From Acanthamoeba sp. SK_2022b (lineage: Eukaryota > Discosea > Longamoebia > Acanthamoebidae): a DNA stretch of 37,881 nt. Position 1 is the first letter of the stretch. Each line of letters starts with the position of its first letter. Below, piece by piece: positions 1 to 9,919 of this stretch. The notes beneath the pieces are model-generated. The model saw nothing but the letters and a program-made list of their open reading frames with translations. It did not search any database and was not told the origin of the DNA. The position numbers and the translations under genes are program-made. The stretch covers positions 1 to 37,881 of the forward strand of contig JANDJZ010000285.1 in NCBI GenBank assembly GCA_027943245.1. Reading direction: 5' to 3'.

Positions 1-227
1 CTCCTCGTAGCGGCGCTTCCACTCGGGCCCGTGGGTGGCCGTCGCCCGCCAATGCTAGCCAACCACACACAACACGCGCGCGCGCGCGCGACCATCAGCC
101 TGACCTCGCCACGTGGGCGAGCGGGGGCGGGGCGAGCCTACCGTGCAGACGCTCGCGAAGTTGGCGTAGCTCTCCATGCGCCGCACCAGGAACGACCCGA
201 TCTGGTCCACGACACGTGTGTTTAGGA

Positions 228-296
<69 letters not shown>

Positions 297-1108
297 TGTA
301 CGTGGAGGAGGATTTCTGGCGGGAGGTTGGGGACGGGCACGCCGGGCGGGTGGAAGTTGCGCAGCCACAGCCGCTGCCTCTCCCGCTGCTCGCGCCTCCG
401 CCTCTCGCGCCCGTTCTCGGGGAACAGCTCGTCCAGCAGCCTCCCCTCGCCCTCTCCCGCCTCCCCTGCACCGCCGTCTCCTTCATCGTCTTCATCTTCA
501 TCTTCATCTTGTTCGCTGAATCCGTAGTCTTCTTCTTCTTCTTCGTTGTCTTGTTCTTCGACTGCTTCGTCATGGCTTGAAGGTATGACGATGGGTGACG
601 GTGGCGACGACGATGACGACGTTGGAGGAGGCGGCGCCGGCGCGAGGAGAACGGCAGGCGACGGGCGGAACGAGAACGAGGCGCCAAGCGACGGCGAGAA
701 CGCGCTCGATTGCTGCACGCCCGTCGCCGCCGCCGCGCCTGCGGCTTCGGCCTCGACTACGACCACGGCTGGGCGGGTCGAATTGTTGTCGACCGGTCTC
801 GGCGATAACGTCATGGGCGACGCCGTCCGAGACGGCAGCGACGGCGACGGCGGCGGTGACGATGGAGGCAACGCGTTGTGGTTGCCGTCCGTGTCGGCGG
901 CGGCGCCGTCGTCTTCGACGACCGGCTGGATGGGGCTGGGGAGGCCGACGTCGCGGACCGCTGCGCCGGTGGCGGCGGCCACCAGCGAATCGATGTCGAC
1001 ACTACGAAAGAACGAATCGTCGTCGTCGTCAGCCACGGCGGCGGCGGCGTCGAACGAATGGTCGCTGGCGGGCGCCTCGGCCTCGGCCTCGGCAGCGGCA
1101 AAGCTCAT
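1..1108 (-). CDS. Acidic F-box protein, 3' end cut by window edge
   Basis: Minus-strand gene with three visible exons: 1108-302, 201-142 and 54-1. Both junctions keep phase 0 (donors GTACAC and GTAGGC, acceptors CCAG and CTAG). The first 269 residues are low-complexity: alternating Asp, Ser/Pro and Ala runs, then a long Glu/Asp stretch. The end of exon 1 joined to exon 2 gives an F-box: PNLPPEILLH followed by IGSFLVRRMESYANFASVCT, continuing into HWRATATHGPEWKRRYEE. The F-box family recruits substrates to SKP1-cullin ubiquitin ligases; here the substrate-binding part would lie beyond the left edge. Intron 1 is mostly a CA run on the sense strand. Start chosen at the first Met (1108); an upstream exon cannot be excluded. 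The F-box call is good; the target is unknown. Confidence 0.75.
231..295. repeat. (GT)n microsatellite inside F-box gene intron 1
   Basis: Uninterrupted GT dinucleotide run on the plus strand, reading as CA on the sense strand of the minus-strand F-box gene. It begins within 10 bases of the predicted donor (301/300) and fills most of the 100-base intron. Reading through it creates artificial Thr-His or Cys-Val runs, which are not protein. Confidence 0.95.
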
Positions 1109-1840
1109 GTCGAGGTTCCTTCTTCTCCGAAGGGCCGAAGAGGCGGGTCCGTCTGGCGACGTCTGGCGCTGAGAGGTGTGGCGATGGGCGTGGAGAGGCG
1201 TGGTGGCCGTGGTGGCCGTCTTGCCACTCGTATAGATGGGGATCGTGGTCTCGTTCTCGTTCTCGCCACCACGACTGGTCTCACTACAAAAATAATTAAA
1301 AAATAGGTATTTTATAAGAGTATTATTTGAAATAAGTTATTCGCTCGTAAAACTACAAAGAAAAAAAGGTGGCAGAACACGAACGTGGACGATAGGTGCT
1401 GGAGTTCGTCTTGCACGATGCGACGCACGCAGGCCACAAAGCTGGAGTCGGCTCGCGCAAAGTAGGCCTCCATACTGCTTTCTATCAAGTTTGCGAGGAG
1501 CAGATCGTCTGACCTGCCCCCCGCGGTTCCTCGTTTCCAGGCGGTCATCCCGCACTCCTTGTCTGTTGTTGCTTTCCGAGGTTGCCTCCTTGTGCAATCT
1601 TTCACTGCCATAATCTTTCTTCGAAGTTTTAGTGTTGAGTTAGTTAGCATTCTTGTAGTTCCTGCCATTTCTAGGTCATTAATAGACTAATAGATACCAC
1701 GACCGTAAAACGGAAAGTTGTGCATTAGCCACTGCAACGGGCCACTTGCTGAGTTCCTTGTAACTCCGAGTTTGCGCCGTGGGGGCTACCTTCACCGAAC
1801 CACCTCCGCTCTTCCCCCACACGAGAACAGTGAGACGAAG
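1109..1840. promoter_or_regulatory. Divergent intergenic region, F-box gene to RCC1-like gene
   Basis: 732 bases between two divergent start codons, so it should hold both promoters. 1290-1380 is AT-rich. A 118-codon open frame on the minus strand (1668-1312) contains a plausible stretch (around TAWKRGTAGGRSDDLLLANL) and then runs into AT-rich low-complexity sequence. I could not join it to a neighbour and do not call it a gene. About 25 bases directly upstream of 1841 (CCCACAC, AGAACAGTGAGACGAAG) are shared with the inverted copy upstream of 9302; further out the two diverge. Confidence 0.5.
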
Positions 1841-4046
1841 ATGAGGTTGCCTGTGGTGGCGACTCTGTGCCTCCTCTACTCCGCCGTCTTCCTCATGCCC
1901 ATCGCCGCCGTCAACTCCGCCGCCGCCGTGCCCCTCTGCTGGGGCAGCAACGCCAATAACATCTCCGCGCTGCCCTCGATCTCCTCGAGTTGGGTCCAGC
2001 TGAGCGCGTCCGTCGAGGAGACCTGCGGCCTGGCCGCCGATGCGGTGGTCCATTGCTGGGGCGCCAACACGTGGGGACAAGGAAACGTTGTTGTGGGCAA
2101 CAACTACTCGTTCGTGAGCGCTGGGTGGGACCACACTTGCGCCATCAAAGTCGCCGACAACCTCACCGTCTGCTGGGGCCTCAACAACCACGACCAGCTG
2201 TCGGTGCCAGCGGGGGCCGTGTTCGAGACAGTGGCGTGCGGCTACTGGCATTCGTGCGGCATCCAAGACAACGGCACGGCGCTGTGCTGGGGCGCCGCGG
2301 GCGACAAGAACTACTCGCAGATGATCGTGCCCACGGCCGAGCCCTTCGATCAGGTGGCGCCGGCCATGTGGCACACGTGCGGCCTGCTGAGGAACGCGAG
2401 CGTGGTGTGCTGGGGCAACGCCACGAGCGCCATCGTGGTGCCCGCCGGCCAGAGCTTCATGCGCGTGGGCGCCGGCTACGCCTTCTCGTGCGGCCTCCTC
2501 ACCAACGGCACGGCCCTCTGCTGGGGCGCCAACGACCATGGCCAGCTCGACGCGCCCACGGACCAGGTCTTCACCGAGCTGGCGGTGGGGGCCTACCACG
2601 CGTGCGGGATCAAGGGCACGGGGGAGCTCGTGTGCTGGGGCTCCAACTCGAACGGCCAGGCGAGCCCGCCGGCCAACTACCAGTGGAGCGGCGTGTCGGC
2701 GGGCGAAACCAACATGTGCGGCTTCGGCGTGGCCACAACTCCGTCGCCGTCGGCGGGGCCCGCGTCGTCCACCCCTACTGCGCTGCCGGCGATATCTGGC
2801 GTTATGTCCAGCCGGCCCTCCCAGTCGGCCTTGCTGAGCCCCACCCCATCGCCGAGCCCGCCCCGCAGCCCGTCGCCGAGCCCGTCGCCGAGCCCGTCGC
2901 CTGCCGCGACCTTCGTCCCGATCTCGGCCAACGTCACCGCCACATTTGGCAGCGATTCGCCCGTCGTCGACGTCGCCGCGCCCGTCTCCTCTTCCTCCTC
3001 CGGCTCCAGCTCCAGTGCGCCACCCCCTCTCTTTCTCAACCCACCCACAGCTGAAGTACAAAAACACTAACTCTGTTGTGCAACAAAAGGCAGCAGCGTG
3101 CGTGTGCGATCGGAGCTGACTCTGTTGCAGGCCGACACCGCTGACCTCACCGGTACCGCCTTCCCCCCCCGCCCCCCCTGCAAAAACCAAGAACCAATCA
3201 AAAGACAGCTCTCCCTGACGTGGCCTGAATGCCTGAATGCCTGTTGTACGCATATATCGTACAACAGGCATTCAGTGGTCGGTGACCAACTCGTCGCAAG
3301 GCGCCAGTGCCAACAGCAGCAGCGCGGTGCTCTACTCGGCCGTTCTACCAGACAACACGACGAGCGTCACCCAGACCTATGCCTTCCACCCGCGCACCCT
3401 CGACTCCCAGTTCAGCGGCCTCCACTTCACCATCCCGGCCGGCGCCGTCAAGTGGTCCATCAACCTCACCAGCTCCGCCAACGCCACCGCATCGTCGTCA
3501 TCGGCGCCCAACCTCCACTTCTCCTTCCGTCTCTCGACCAACTCCACCCTGGGCGCTGCTGGCGCCGCCGCGGTGAGCACGCTCAGGAACCAGCCGCGCG
3601 CCAACATGACCACCTATCGCGTGGCGTCGGGCTACTCGGACGTCGCCGTCGAGGTTCAGGTCTTTGACGTGGCCCTCGTCGACGGCACGCTCGTGTTCAT
3701 CAACCACTCGGTGGTTGCCAACTCCGGCGGCGGCGGCGGGGCCGAGGGCGGGGTGGCCTATGACCTCATGCTGTCGTTCCCGTCGTTTGGGCGGTCGCTC
3801 GAGTACGACCCGAGCATCGGGCTGGGCGTGCTCGTGGGGTCGGACCGGAGCGGAGGCGGCAGCGACAACACGGGCGTCATCATCGGCGTGGCGGTGGCCG
3901 TGCCGTTGGCGGTCGTGCTGGTGGTGGGCGTGATCGGAGGCGCGCTGGCCTATGGGGTCTACAGGCGAAAGCGGGCCACTGACGTCCACCTAAACTCCAC
4001 CATCAATTTTGATCGAGACCCCACCCTTGACGGCGAAGAGCTCTGA
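1841..4046 (+). CDS. RCC1-like propeller, type I membrane protein, copy A
   Basis: Three exons: 1841-3055, 3131-3152 (only 22 nt) and 3268-4046, giving 671 residues with an intact frame. Residues 1-28 look like a signal peptide. Seven CWG motifs at about residues 33, 72, 111, 149, 190, 227 and 265, each followed by a second Cys (HTCGL, SCGI types), mark seven 38-residue RCC1-type repeats. This resembles the Cys-rich propeller ectodomain of plant CRINKLY4-like receptors. Then comes a Pro/Ser stalk (about 305-395), a second Ser/Thr/Asn-rich extracellular domain, one transmembrane helix (about 614-644, VAVAVPLAVVLVVGVIGG), a basic YRRKR stop-transfer and a tail of about 25 residues. Many N-x-S/T sites fit a glycosylated surface protein. 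There is no kinase domain, so signalling is not shown. Intron 1 has a good branch-like CACTAAC. The inverted partner is at 7112-9302. Ligand unknown. Confidence 0.8.
3233..3275. repeat. 18-bp perfect palindrome over intron 2 / exon 3 junction
   Basis: Left arm 3233-3250 (CTGAATGCCTGTTGTACG) and right arm 3258-3275 are exact reverse complements around a 7-base loop, CATATAT. The right arm contains the 3' splice site (ACAACAG at 3261-3267) and the first eight exon bases. The inverted gene copy at 7112-9302 has the same splice site but no left arm, so the palindrome arose in copy A only. Just before it GCCTGAAT is repeated in tandem. Confidence 0.9.
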
Positions 4047-4274
4047 AACAATGATTGCAACGCATCATTCGACTCATCACAGCGCGTGACAAGATGGATG
4101 GCGTAACCCGAATACACCTTGCTCAACTAGTTCCGCGCTCGACACAAGGAAAAGATAGTCACGAACAAAAGAAAATGAGAAAGAAAAAAGATTTCCAAAG
4201 CAAGAAAGGGATTTGGGACAACCAAAGAGCATTAGCTCTTGTGCTACAATCGTATCGCGTAGAGAGAGAGGAAG
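4047..4274. other. Short intergenic spacer
   Basis: 228 bases between the stop of RCC1-like copy A and the start of the multi-pass membrane gene. Similarity to the inverted copy ends within a few bases of the stop codon. It should contain the 3' end of copy A and the promoter of the next gene. I see no ORF or repeat of note. Confidence 0.5.
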
Positions 4275-5468
4275 ATGCTGCGTAAGGGAGCTCCTCTAGC
4301 CTCGCACCCCGAGACTACTGCGACCACAGCCGAGATGGAGGGCTCGGGGCAGTGGAACGTTGAACAGCAGACGCCCACGGGGAGCTCAGATTTTGTTGGA
4401 TCTCCTTCCACAGGCCGCGCTTCAGCTGGCGGCGCTGAGGCCACCATCATTCAATTGGACGATCCTGCGGCTCTGCCCGCTGGTGGTGGCTTTGATGATG
4501 GGGTGGCCATGATGACAGGCGACACCGGCATGCGCGCGAGGGCTGGCGGCGCGCCCCCTTCATCTGAGCGTCCCCAGCTCAGCCCTCCTCAATCTCGACG
4601 CGCAGGTACCTGGCCCCTTCTTGCGTAGTGGCCCGTTGCCACGTCACGCCACCTCACATCTGCCGCTACTCGCTACTCGTGTAGGGCGAGCCAAGCTTCA
4701 AGATGAAGACGATTTCGACCCTATTGAGGAGTTCCTTGCTATTTTACCACCGCCGCTCGCGCGCGGCCTGGTGGCGGTGGGCAAGAAGTTCAATCCATCG
4801 GCTCTGATGCTCGTCGCCGTGAAGAAGGACCTCCAGGAGGAACCCGCCAAGGGCTCCGACGAGACCGTCTACGCCTCGGCCAACTTGAAGAACCGGCAGC
4901 TCGTGCAGGCCCTCACCGCGGGGCTCAAGCCCTACGCGCTGGGCCTCGCCATCGCCACCGTCGTGTGGATCCTCACCAACCTCATCTCTCCCACGTACTC
5001 CCCCCCCTCCCTCTACTTCTCTCTACTTCCTCTACTTCTCCCCCCCCCCCTCTCTTTCATCATCAATGACCCACTACGCTCCTTCTACGTCGGTGCATCG
5101 CCAACAGGTTCTTCCCGTTTCCTTACCTCTACATGGGCGTGCCCGACATCTTCTCCGCTTCATGGGCTCTCCTTCTGTGGGGAGGTACGTGTGTCTTCCT
5201 ACTCGCGCGCCTACCGCGCCCCGGCCGACTCACGGTCGACGCGTGCCCCCCCCCCTCTACTCTCTACTCGCCCTCTACTCGCCCCCTCTCCGCCAGGCGT
5301 GCTGTCGTCGGCGGTGTGGTACTTCCGTGGGCGCGACGTCAGGACGCAGGGGCGGCCCTTCCTCCTGAAGGCCGCCAACTCCCTGATCTTGGCCACCCTC
5401 GAGGTACACGCTGCCCCCCCCTCCTCCTCTTTTCTCGATGGCACTGGGACACTCACAGCTTGCGCGTG

Positions 5469-5536
<68 letters not shown>

Positions 5537-5949
5537 GTGTGTGTGTAGGAATTCGGGTTCAGGTTCCTGTTCATCTCCTTTGCGATGGTGGCCACGGCCA
5601 TCTTCAACGGCTTCATCGAACACGTCGGCCTCTACCTGGGCATCGTCGTCATGGTGGCGGGCATCGTGGTGCTCCTCGTCGCCGGCCTCTACCTCATGGT
5701 GCACCGACCACGCTCCTCCTCCTCCTCCTCCTCCTCCTCCTCCTCCTTGCTCATCCATCATCCGTCATCGTCGACGACAACCAGGGAGTCCTCAAGCAAA
5801 ACGAGTTCGTGCGGCCCATCATGAAGCGCTACAACCCCGTGCACGTGGTCGTGGGCAGCGCCATCCTCATCGCGGCCGGCCTGTTCCTATTGGTAACCGC
5901 CCGCGCGGCCTCCATTTGCCTGACCCCATCCACTTACTCTTTCGCCTTG

Positions 5950-6013
<64 letters not shown>

Positions 6014-6662
6014 CGCAGTTCATGGGCTTGGTGTGGGGCGCCCTGTTCAGCATCGTGTGGGACTGGATCATCTTCCCGGTGACCAACTTCATCACCTTCT
6101 ACCAGTTCGACCAGTTCTTCATGGGCGCCTTTGGCATGAACGCCAACAGGTTGCTTCACACCAGCCCTCTCCACCCCCCCCCCCTCCCCACCAGTTGCTG
6201 ACTCGTCGGGGTGATGGGCGGCGCGCGCAGCTACGATGGGCTGTGGGCCGGCTCGAGGCGCAGGAGGAAGCTCTGGCAGCAGAACGCCTCCGACAACCGC
6301 GTGTTCATGGTGGGCGTCCTGCTCTCCAACCTCTTCTACCGCGACGGCAAGAAGTACCAGGGCGTCCTCGGCTGGATCAACTCATGGTGTGCCGCCTCTT
6401 CTCCTTTTTCAAGAGGCGCTCTTCCGATTCGCTCACACAACACAACACAACACAACACAACACAACACAACACAACACAACACAACACAACACAACGCAC
6501 GCGAGCAGGTATGTGGGCATGGCGCTGGCCAACGTGATGCTGACCCAGGGCTTCTTCGCCGCGCTGGCCGTGCACCTCCTCTACGACGCGGAGTTCTTCG
6601 TGGTGGGCTACCTCATCAACAAGTACCTCGCCAAGAGGCGACCCGGCCTCAACGACCTCTAA
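4275..6662 (+). CDS. Multi-pass membrane protein of unknown family, nine exons
   Basis: Spliced exons 4275-4605, 4685-4994, 5108-5184, 5297-5403, 5549-5698, 5785-5892, 6019-6149, 6231-6386 and 6509-6662 give 507 residues, with every junction in phase. Residues 1-about 185 are soluble: a Ser/Gly/Pro-rich start, then an acidic stretch (DEDDFDPIEEFLAILPPP). After that come about seven hydrophobic helices, for example ALGLAIATVVWILTNLI, ALLLWGGVLSSAVWYF, LGIVVMVAGIVVLLVAGLYL and HVVVGSAILIAAGLFLL, with a cluster of aromatic and Trp residues (SIVWDWIIF). A hydrophilic loop with basic SRRRRKL lies between the last two helical parts, and the tail ends KYLAKRRPGLNDL. I do not recognise the family and see no transporter or receptor signature. 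It lies between the inverted RCC1-like pair. Three introns are filled by TG or CACAA repeats, one by a TCC run. The splice model is good; function unknown. Confidence 0.75.
5469..5546. repeat. (GT)n microsatellite in intron 4 of membrane gene
   Basis: About 78 bases of TG dinucleotides with one GC interruption near 5531. The run continues right up to the acceptor (GTGTAG ending at 5548), so it takes the place of a normal pyrimidine tract. Confidence 0.95.
5951..6011. repeat. (GT)n microsatellite in intron 6 of membrane gene
   Basis: Pure TG run of about 60 bases ending six bases before the acceptor GCGCAG at 6018. Confidence 0.95.
6434..6496. repeat. (CACAA)n pentanucleotide repeat in intron 8 of membrane gene
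   Basis: About twelve copies of CACAA with almost no variation, within the 122-base intron between TCATG (6386) and the acceptor at 6508. Read in frame it gives an artificial Thr/Gln/His/Asn run, not protein. Confidence 0.95.
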
Positions 6663-7111
6663 GCCGTCATCGTCATCATCATCATCACCCATCTTGGTTG
6701 TTTGTCTTCTTCTCATCTGTTACTGCACATGTGTTTTCTTCATCCACTTGCAATCCAAGTTGACAACTTTTCTGGGCGTTGGAAGCGAGAATGGCATGAC
6801 CTGTGACGTCATGACACAAACACGAGAGAAGATGATTTTGATTGATGGTGGAGGCCCACACCAATGCACTGTACATGTGATTGGCTCTGGAACCCTTTTC
6901 TTGAGGAACAGAGTGGTGATGGCTGAAGAACATCAAGGTTGCACCCAAACATAACACCACCTGGCCCAGTTGCCCCAGGGCATTTGAACACTGTTAGGGC
7001 TATAGCCCCAGTAGGTACAACACCTCTATAACTTCACCCATGAGCCACCCTCTTGTTTCACTCGATCTCGCGTATTGGTTGTCCACATGCATTTCACTTT
7101 GCCCCACCAGC
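6663..7111. other. Convergent intergenic region
   Basis: 449 bases between the stop of the membrane gene (plus) and the stop of RCC1-like copy B (minus). It should carry both 3' untranslated regions. A short ATC run follows the first stop (6667-6689). GC content falls compared with the flanking exons. Open frames on both strands lack family features and splice context, so I see no gene here. Confidence 0.6.
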
Positions 7112-9302
7112 TCAGAGATCTTCGCCGTCAAGGGTGGGGTCTCGATCAAAATTGATGGTGGAGTTTAGGTGGACGTCACTGGCCCGCTTCCGCCTGTAGA
7201 CCCCATAGGCCAGCGCGCCGCCGATCACGCCCACCACCAGGACCACCGCCAATGGCACGGCCACCGCCACGCCGATGATGACGCCCGTGTTGTCGCTGCC
7301 GCCTCCGGTCCGGTCCGACCCCACGAGCACGCCCAGCCCGATGCTCGGGTCGTACTCGAGCGACCGCCCAAACGACGGGAACGACAGCACGAGGTCGTAG
7401 GCCACCCCGCCCTCGGCCCCGCCGCCGCCGCCACCGCCGCCGGTGGTGGAGTTGGCCGCGGGTGCGGCGACCACCGAGTGGTTGATGAGCACGAGCGTGC
7501 CGTCGACGAGGGCCACGTCAAAGACCTGAACCTCGACGGCGACGTCCGAGTAGCCCGACGCCACGCGATAGGTGGTCATGTTGGCGCGCGGCTGGTTCCT
7601 GAGCGTGCTCACCGCGGCGGCGCCAGCGGCACCCAGGGTGGAATTGGTCGAGAGGCGGAAGGAGAAGTGGAGGTTGGGCGCCGACGACGACGATGCGGTG
7701 GCGTTGGCGGAGCTGGTGAGGTTGATGGACCACTTGACAGCGCCAGCGGGGATGGTGAAGTCGAGGCCGCTGAACTGGGAGTCGAGGGTGCGCGGGTGGA
7801 AGGCATAGGTCTGGGTGACGCTCGTCGTGTTGTCTGGTAGAACGGCCGAGTAGAGCACCGCGCTGCTGCTGTTGCCACTGCCGCCCTGCGACGAGTTGGT
7901 CACCGACCACTGAAGGCCTGTTGTTTGTGTGGGTGGCCAGGCCATGTCAGGGAGAGCTTCTTCTTTGTTTTAAATCTTCTTGTCTTTTGATTGGTTGATG
8001 GTTTTTGATTGAAGGAGAGAAGGGGGGGGGCAGGCGGTACCGGTGAGGTCAGCGGTGTCGGCCTGCAACAGAGTCAGCTCCGATCGCACACGCACGCTGC
8101 CGCCTTTTGTTGCACAAGCACAACTTCAGCTGTGGGTGGGTTGAGAAAAGGGGGGGGGTAGCAGGCGCACCGGAGCTGGAGCCGGAGGAGGAGGTGACAG
8201 GCGCGGCGACGTCGACGACCGGCGAATCGCTGCCAAATGTGGCGGTAACGTTGGCCGAGATCGGGACGAAGGTCGCGGCAGGCGACGGGCTCGGCGATGG
8301 GCTGCGGGGCGGGCTCGGCGATGGGGTGAGGCTAGGCAAGGACGACGGGGTGGACAGGCTGGACGGAGTGGGGTACGCAGTAGGGGTGGACGACCCCAAT
8401 GGAGTTGTGGCCACGCCGAAGCCGCACATGTTGGTTTCGCCCGCCGACACGCCGCTCCACTGGTAGTTGGCCGGCGGGCTCGCCTGGCCGTTCGAGTTGG
8501 AGCCCCAGCACACGAGCTCCCCCGTGCCCTTGATCCCGCACGCGTGGTAGGCCCCCACCACCAGCTCGCCGAACACCTGGTCGGTGGGCGCGTTGAGCTG
8601 GCCACGGTCGTTGGCGCCCCAGCAGAGGGCCGTGCCGTTGGTGAGGAGGCCGCACGAGAAGGCGTAGCCGGCGCCCACGCGCATGAAGCTCTGGCCGGCG
8701 GGCACCACGGTGGCGCTCGTGGCGTTGCCCCAGCACACCACGCTCGCGTTCCTCAGCAGGCCGCACGTGTGCCACATGGCCGGCGCCACCTGATCGAAGG
8801 GCTCGGCCGTGGGCACGATCATCTGCGAGTAGTTCTTGTCGCCCGCGGCGCCCCAGCACAGCGCCGTGCCGTTGTCTTGGATGCCGCACGAATGCCAGTA
8901 GCCGCACGCCACTGTCTCGAACACGGCCCCCGCTGGCACCGACAGCTGGTCGTGGTTGTTGAGGCCCCAGCAGACGGTGAGGTTGTCGGCGACTTTGATG
9001 GCGCAAGTGTGGTCCCACCCAGCGCTCACGAACGAGTAGTTGTTGCCCACAACAACGTTTCCTTGTCCCCACGTGTTGGCGCCCCAGCAATGGACCACCG
9101 CATCGGCGGCCAGGCCGCAGGTCTCCTCGACGGACGCGCTCAGCTGGACCCAACTCGAAGAGATCGAGGGCAGCGCGGAGATATTATTGGCGTTGCTGCC
9201 CCAGCAGAGGGGCACGGCGGCGGCGGAGTTGACGGCGGCGATGGGCATGAGGAAGACGGCGGAGTAGAGGAGGCACAGAGTCGCCACCACAGACAACCTC
9301 AT
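7112..9302 (-). CDS. RCC1-like propeller, type I membrane protein, copy B
   Basis: Inverted paralogue of the gene at 1841-4046, with the same exon plan: 9302-8125, 8062-8041 (22 nt) and 7917-7112. The signal peptide and seven CWG repeats are nearly residue-for-residue those of copy A, and so are the second domain and membrane anchor (VAVAVPLAVVLVVGVIGG, YRRKR). The stalk differs strongly: ATTPLGSSTPTAYPTPSS here against ATTPSPSAGPASSTPT in copy A, with a shorter SPSP run. A Gly9-type insertion (TTGGGGGGGGG) is present in the second domain. Exon 1 has 1178 nt, so using the copy A splice pattern leaves the frame off by one. The conflict lies at a C9 homopolymer (8150-8158, plus-strand G). Either the base count is wrong there or the gene is broken after its stalk. 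Everything after that point is otherwise open in the expected frame, which favours a sequence error. Confidence 0.72.
8150..8158. other. G9/C9 homopolymer with frame conflict in copy B
   Basis: Nine Gs on the plus strand (Cs in the sense strand of copy B) near the end of exon 1. The corresponding stretch of copy A is an interrupted CCCCCTCTCTTTC. The length of this tract decides whether exon 1 of copy B joins exon 2 in frame; as given, it is off by one base. Confidence 0.7.
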
Positions 9303-9919
9303 CTTCGTCTCACTGTTCTAGTGTGGGAGGAGATTCAGAGTTTGCCAGCCACTGCTTTGCGGGCGCCCGCGGCAGAAGAGCGTAAGTGCTTCGGTGAAGG
9401 ACGACCTCGCGGTTCGCTTTGAGTGGCGGTTGCAGAATGGTCAAGTGCCATTTCAATAATGTCGTGAAACGTTTAACGACAGTGGATTGAACAAGTCACA
9501 GATCCATCCAAGTGCTGGAGTCTGGCAGCCTTTTGATTCTGGTTGGGAGATATCTATTGCAATAGCCATTTCCGGTAAACCGGTCCTAGACATTGTGTAT
9601 AAACATAATTTAACGATATCACGTCGAAACACAGGTTCATATGCCTTGGCCAGATCTGTGGGGGCTTGCACATCATCTTTATCACCCTCGTCCTTGTTAC
9701 TACAATTGCTTGTCAACTCTGCCCGTGTATACACATTGCCCTTGCCACGCTTATCGCTTTTTGTTGCCACCTGGGTCCCATTGCCCTTGCCACCTGCTGC
9801 CTGCCTCCTTGTTGTCCTTTAAGTTGCCCGGCCACTTGCCATGTCCTTTTTGTGGCCATGGGCCAAGCACTTTGGCGTGGTGGAGTCAGGGGTAAGAAGT
9901 TTTCTTGTTTTTCACCACG
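9303..9919. promoter_or_regulatory. Intergenic region upstream of RCC1-like copy B
   Basis: 617 bases between the start of copy B (minus) and the stop of the MRH gene (minus). The first 25 bases upstream of 9302 resemble the upstream region of copy A. 9440-9920 has open frames on both strands (for example 105 codons on the minus strand at 9770-9453, and 111 on the plus strand at 9487-9822). None shows a recognisable domain, and TGCCCTTGCCAC recurs here. I do not call a gene. Confidence 0.45.

Noticed and set aside
1312..1668. 118-codon minus-strand ORF upstream of the F-box gene
   Set aside because: Part of it looks protein-like, but the end is AT-rich low complexity and it has no family features or splice link.
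1679..3271. 530-codon open frame on the minus strand
   Set aside because: It is antisense to exon 1 of RCC1-like copy A. Composition is Arg/His/Gly/Ala only, as expected from GC-rich antisense, and the true sense protein has a signal peptide and seven regular CWG repeats.
5714..5744. Poly-Ser coding run
   Set aside because: It is a TCC repeat inside an intron (5699-5784); the frame before and after only joins when it is removed.
4621..6662. Two 500-codon plus-strand frames across the membrane gene
   Set aside because: They read through introns, giving Cys-Val and Pro/Ser runs. The real exons alternate between the two frames and splice in phase.
6685..6991. Several 60-91 codon frames between convergent genes
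   Set aside because: No domain, overlapping on both strands, in a probable 3' untranslated region with lower GC.
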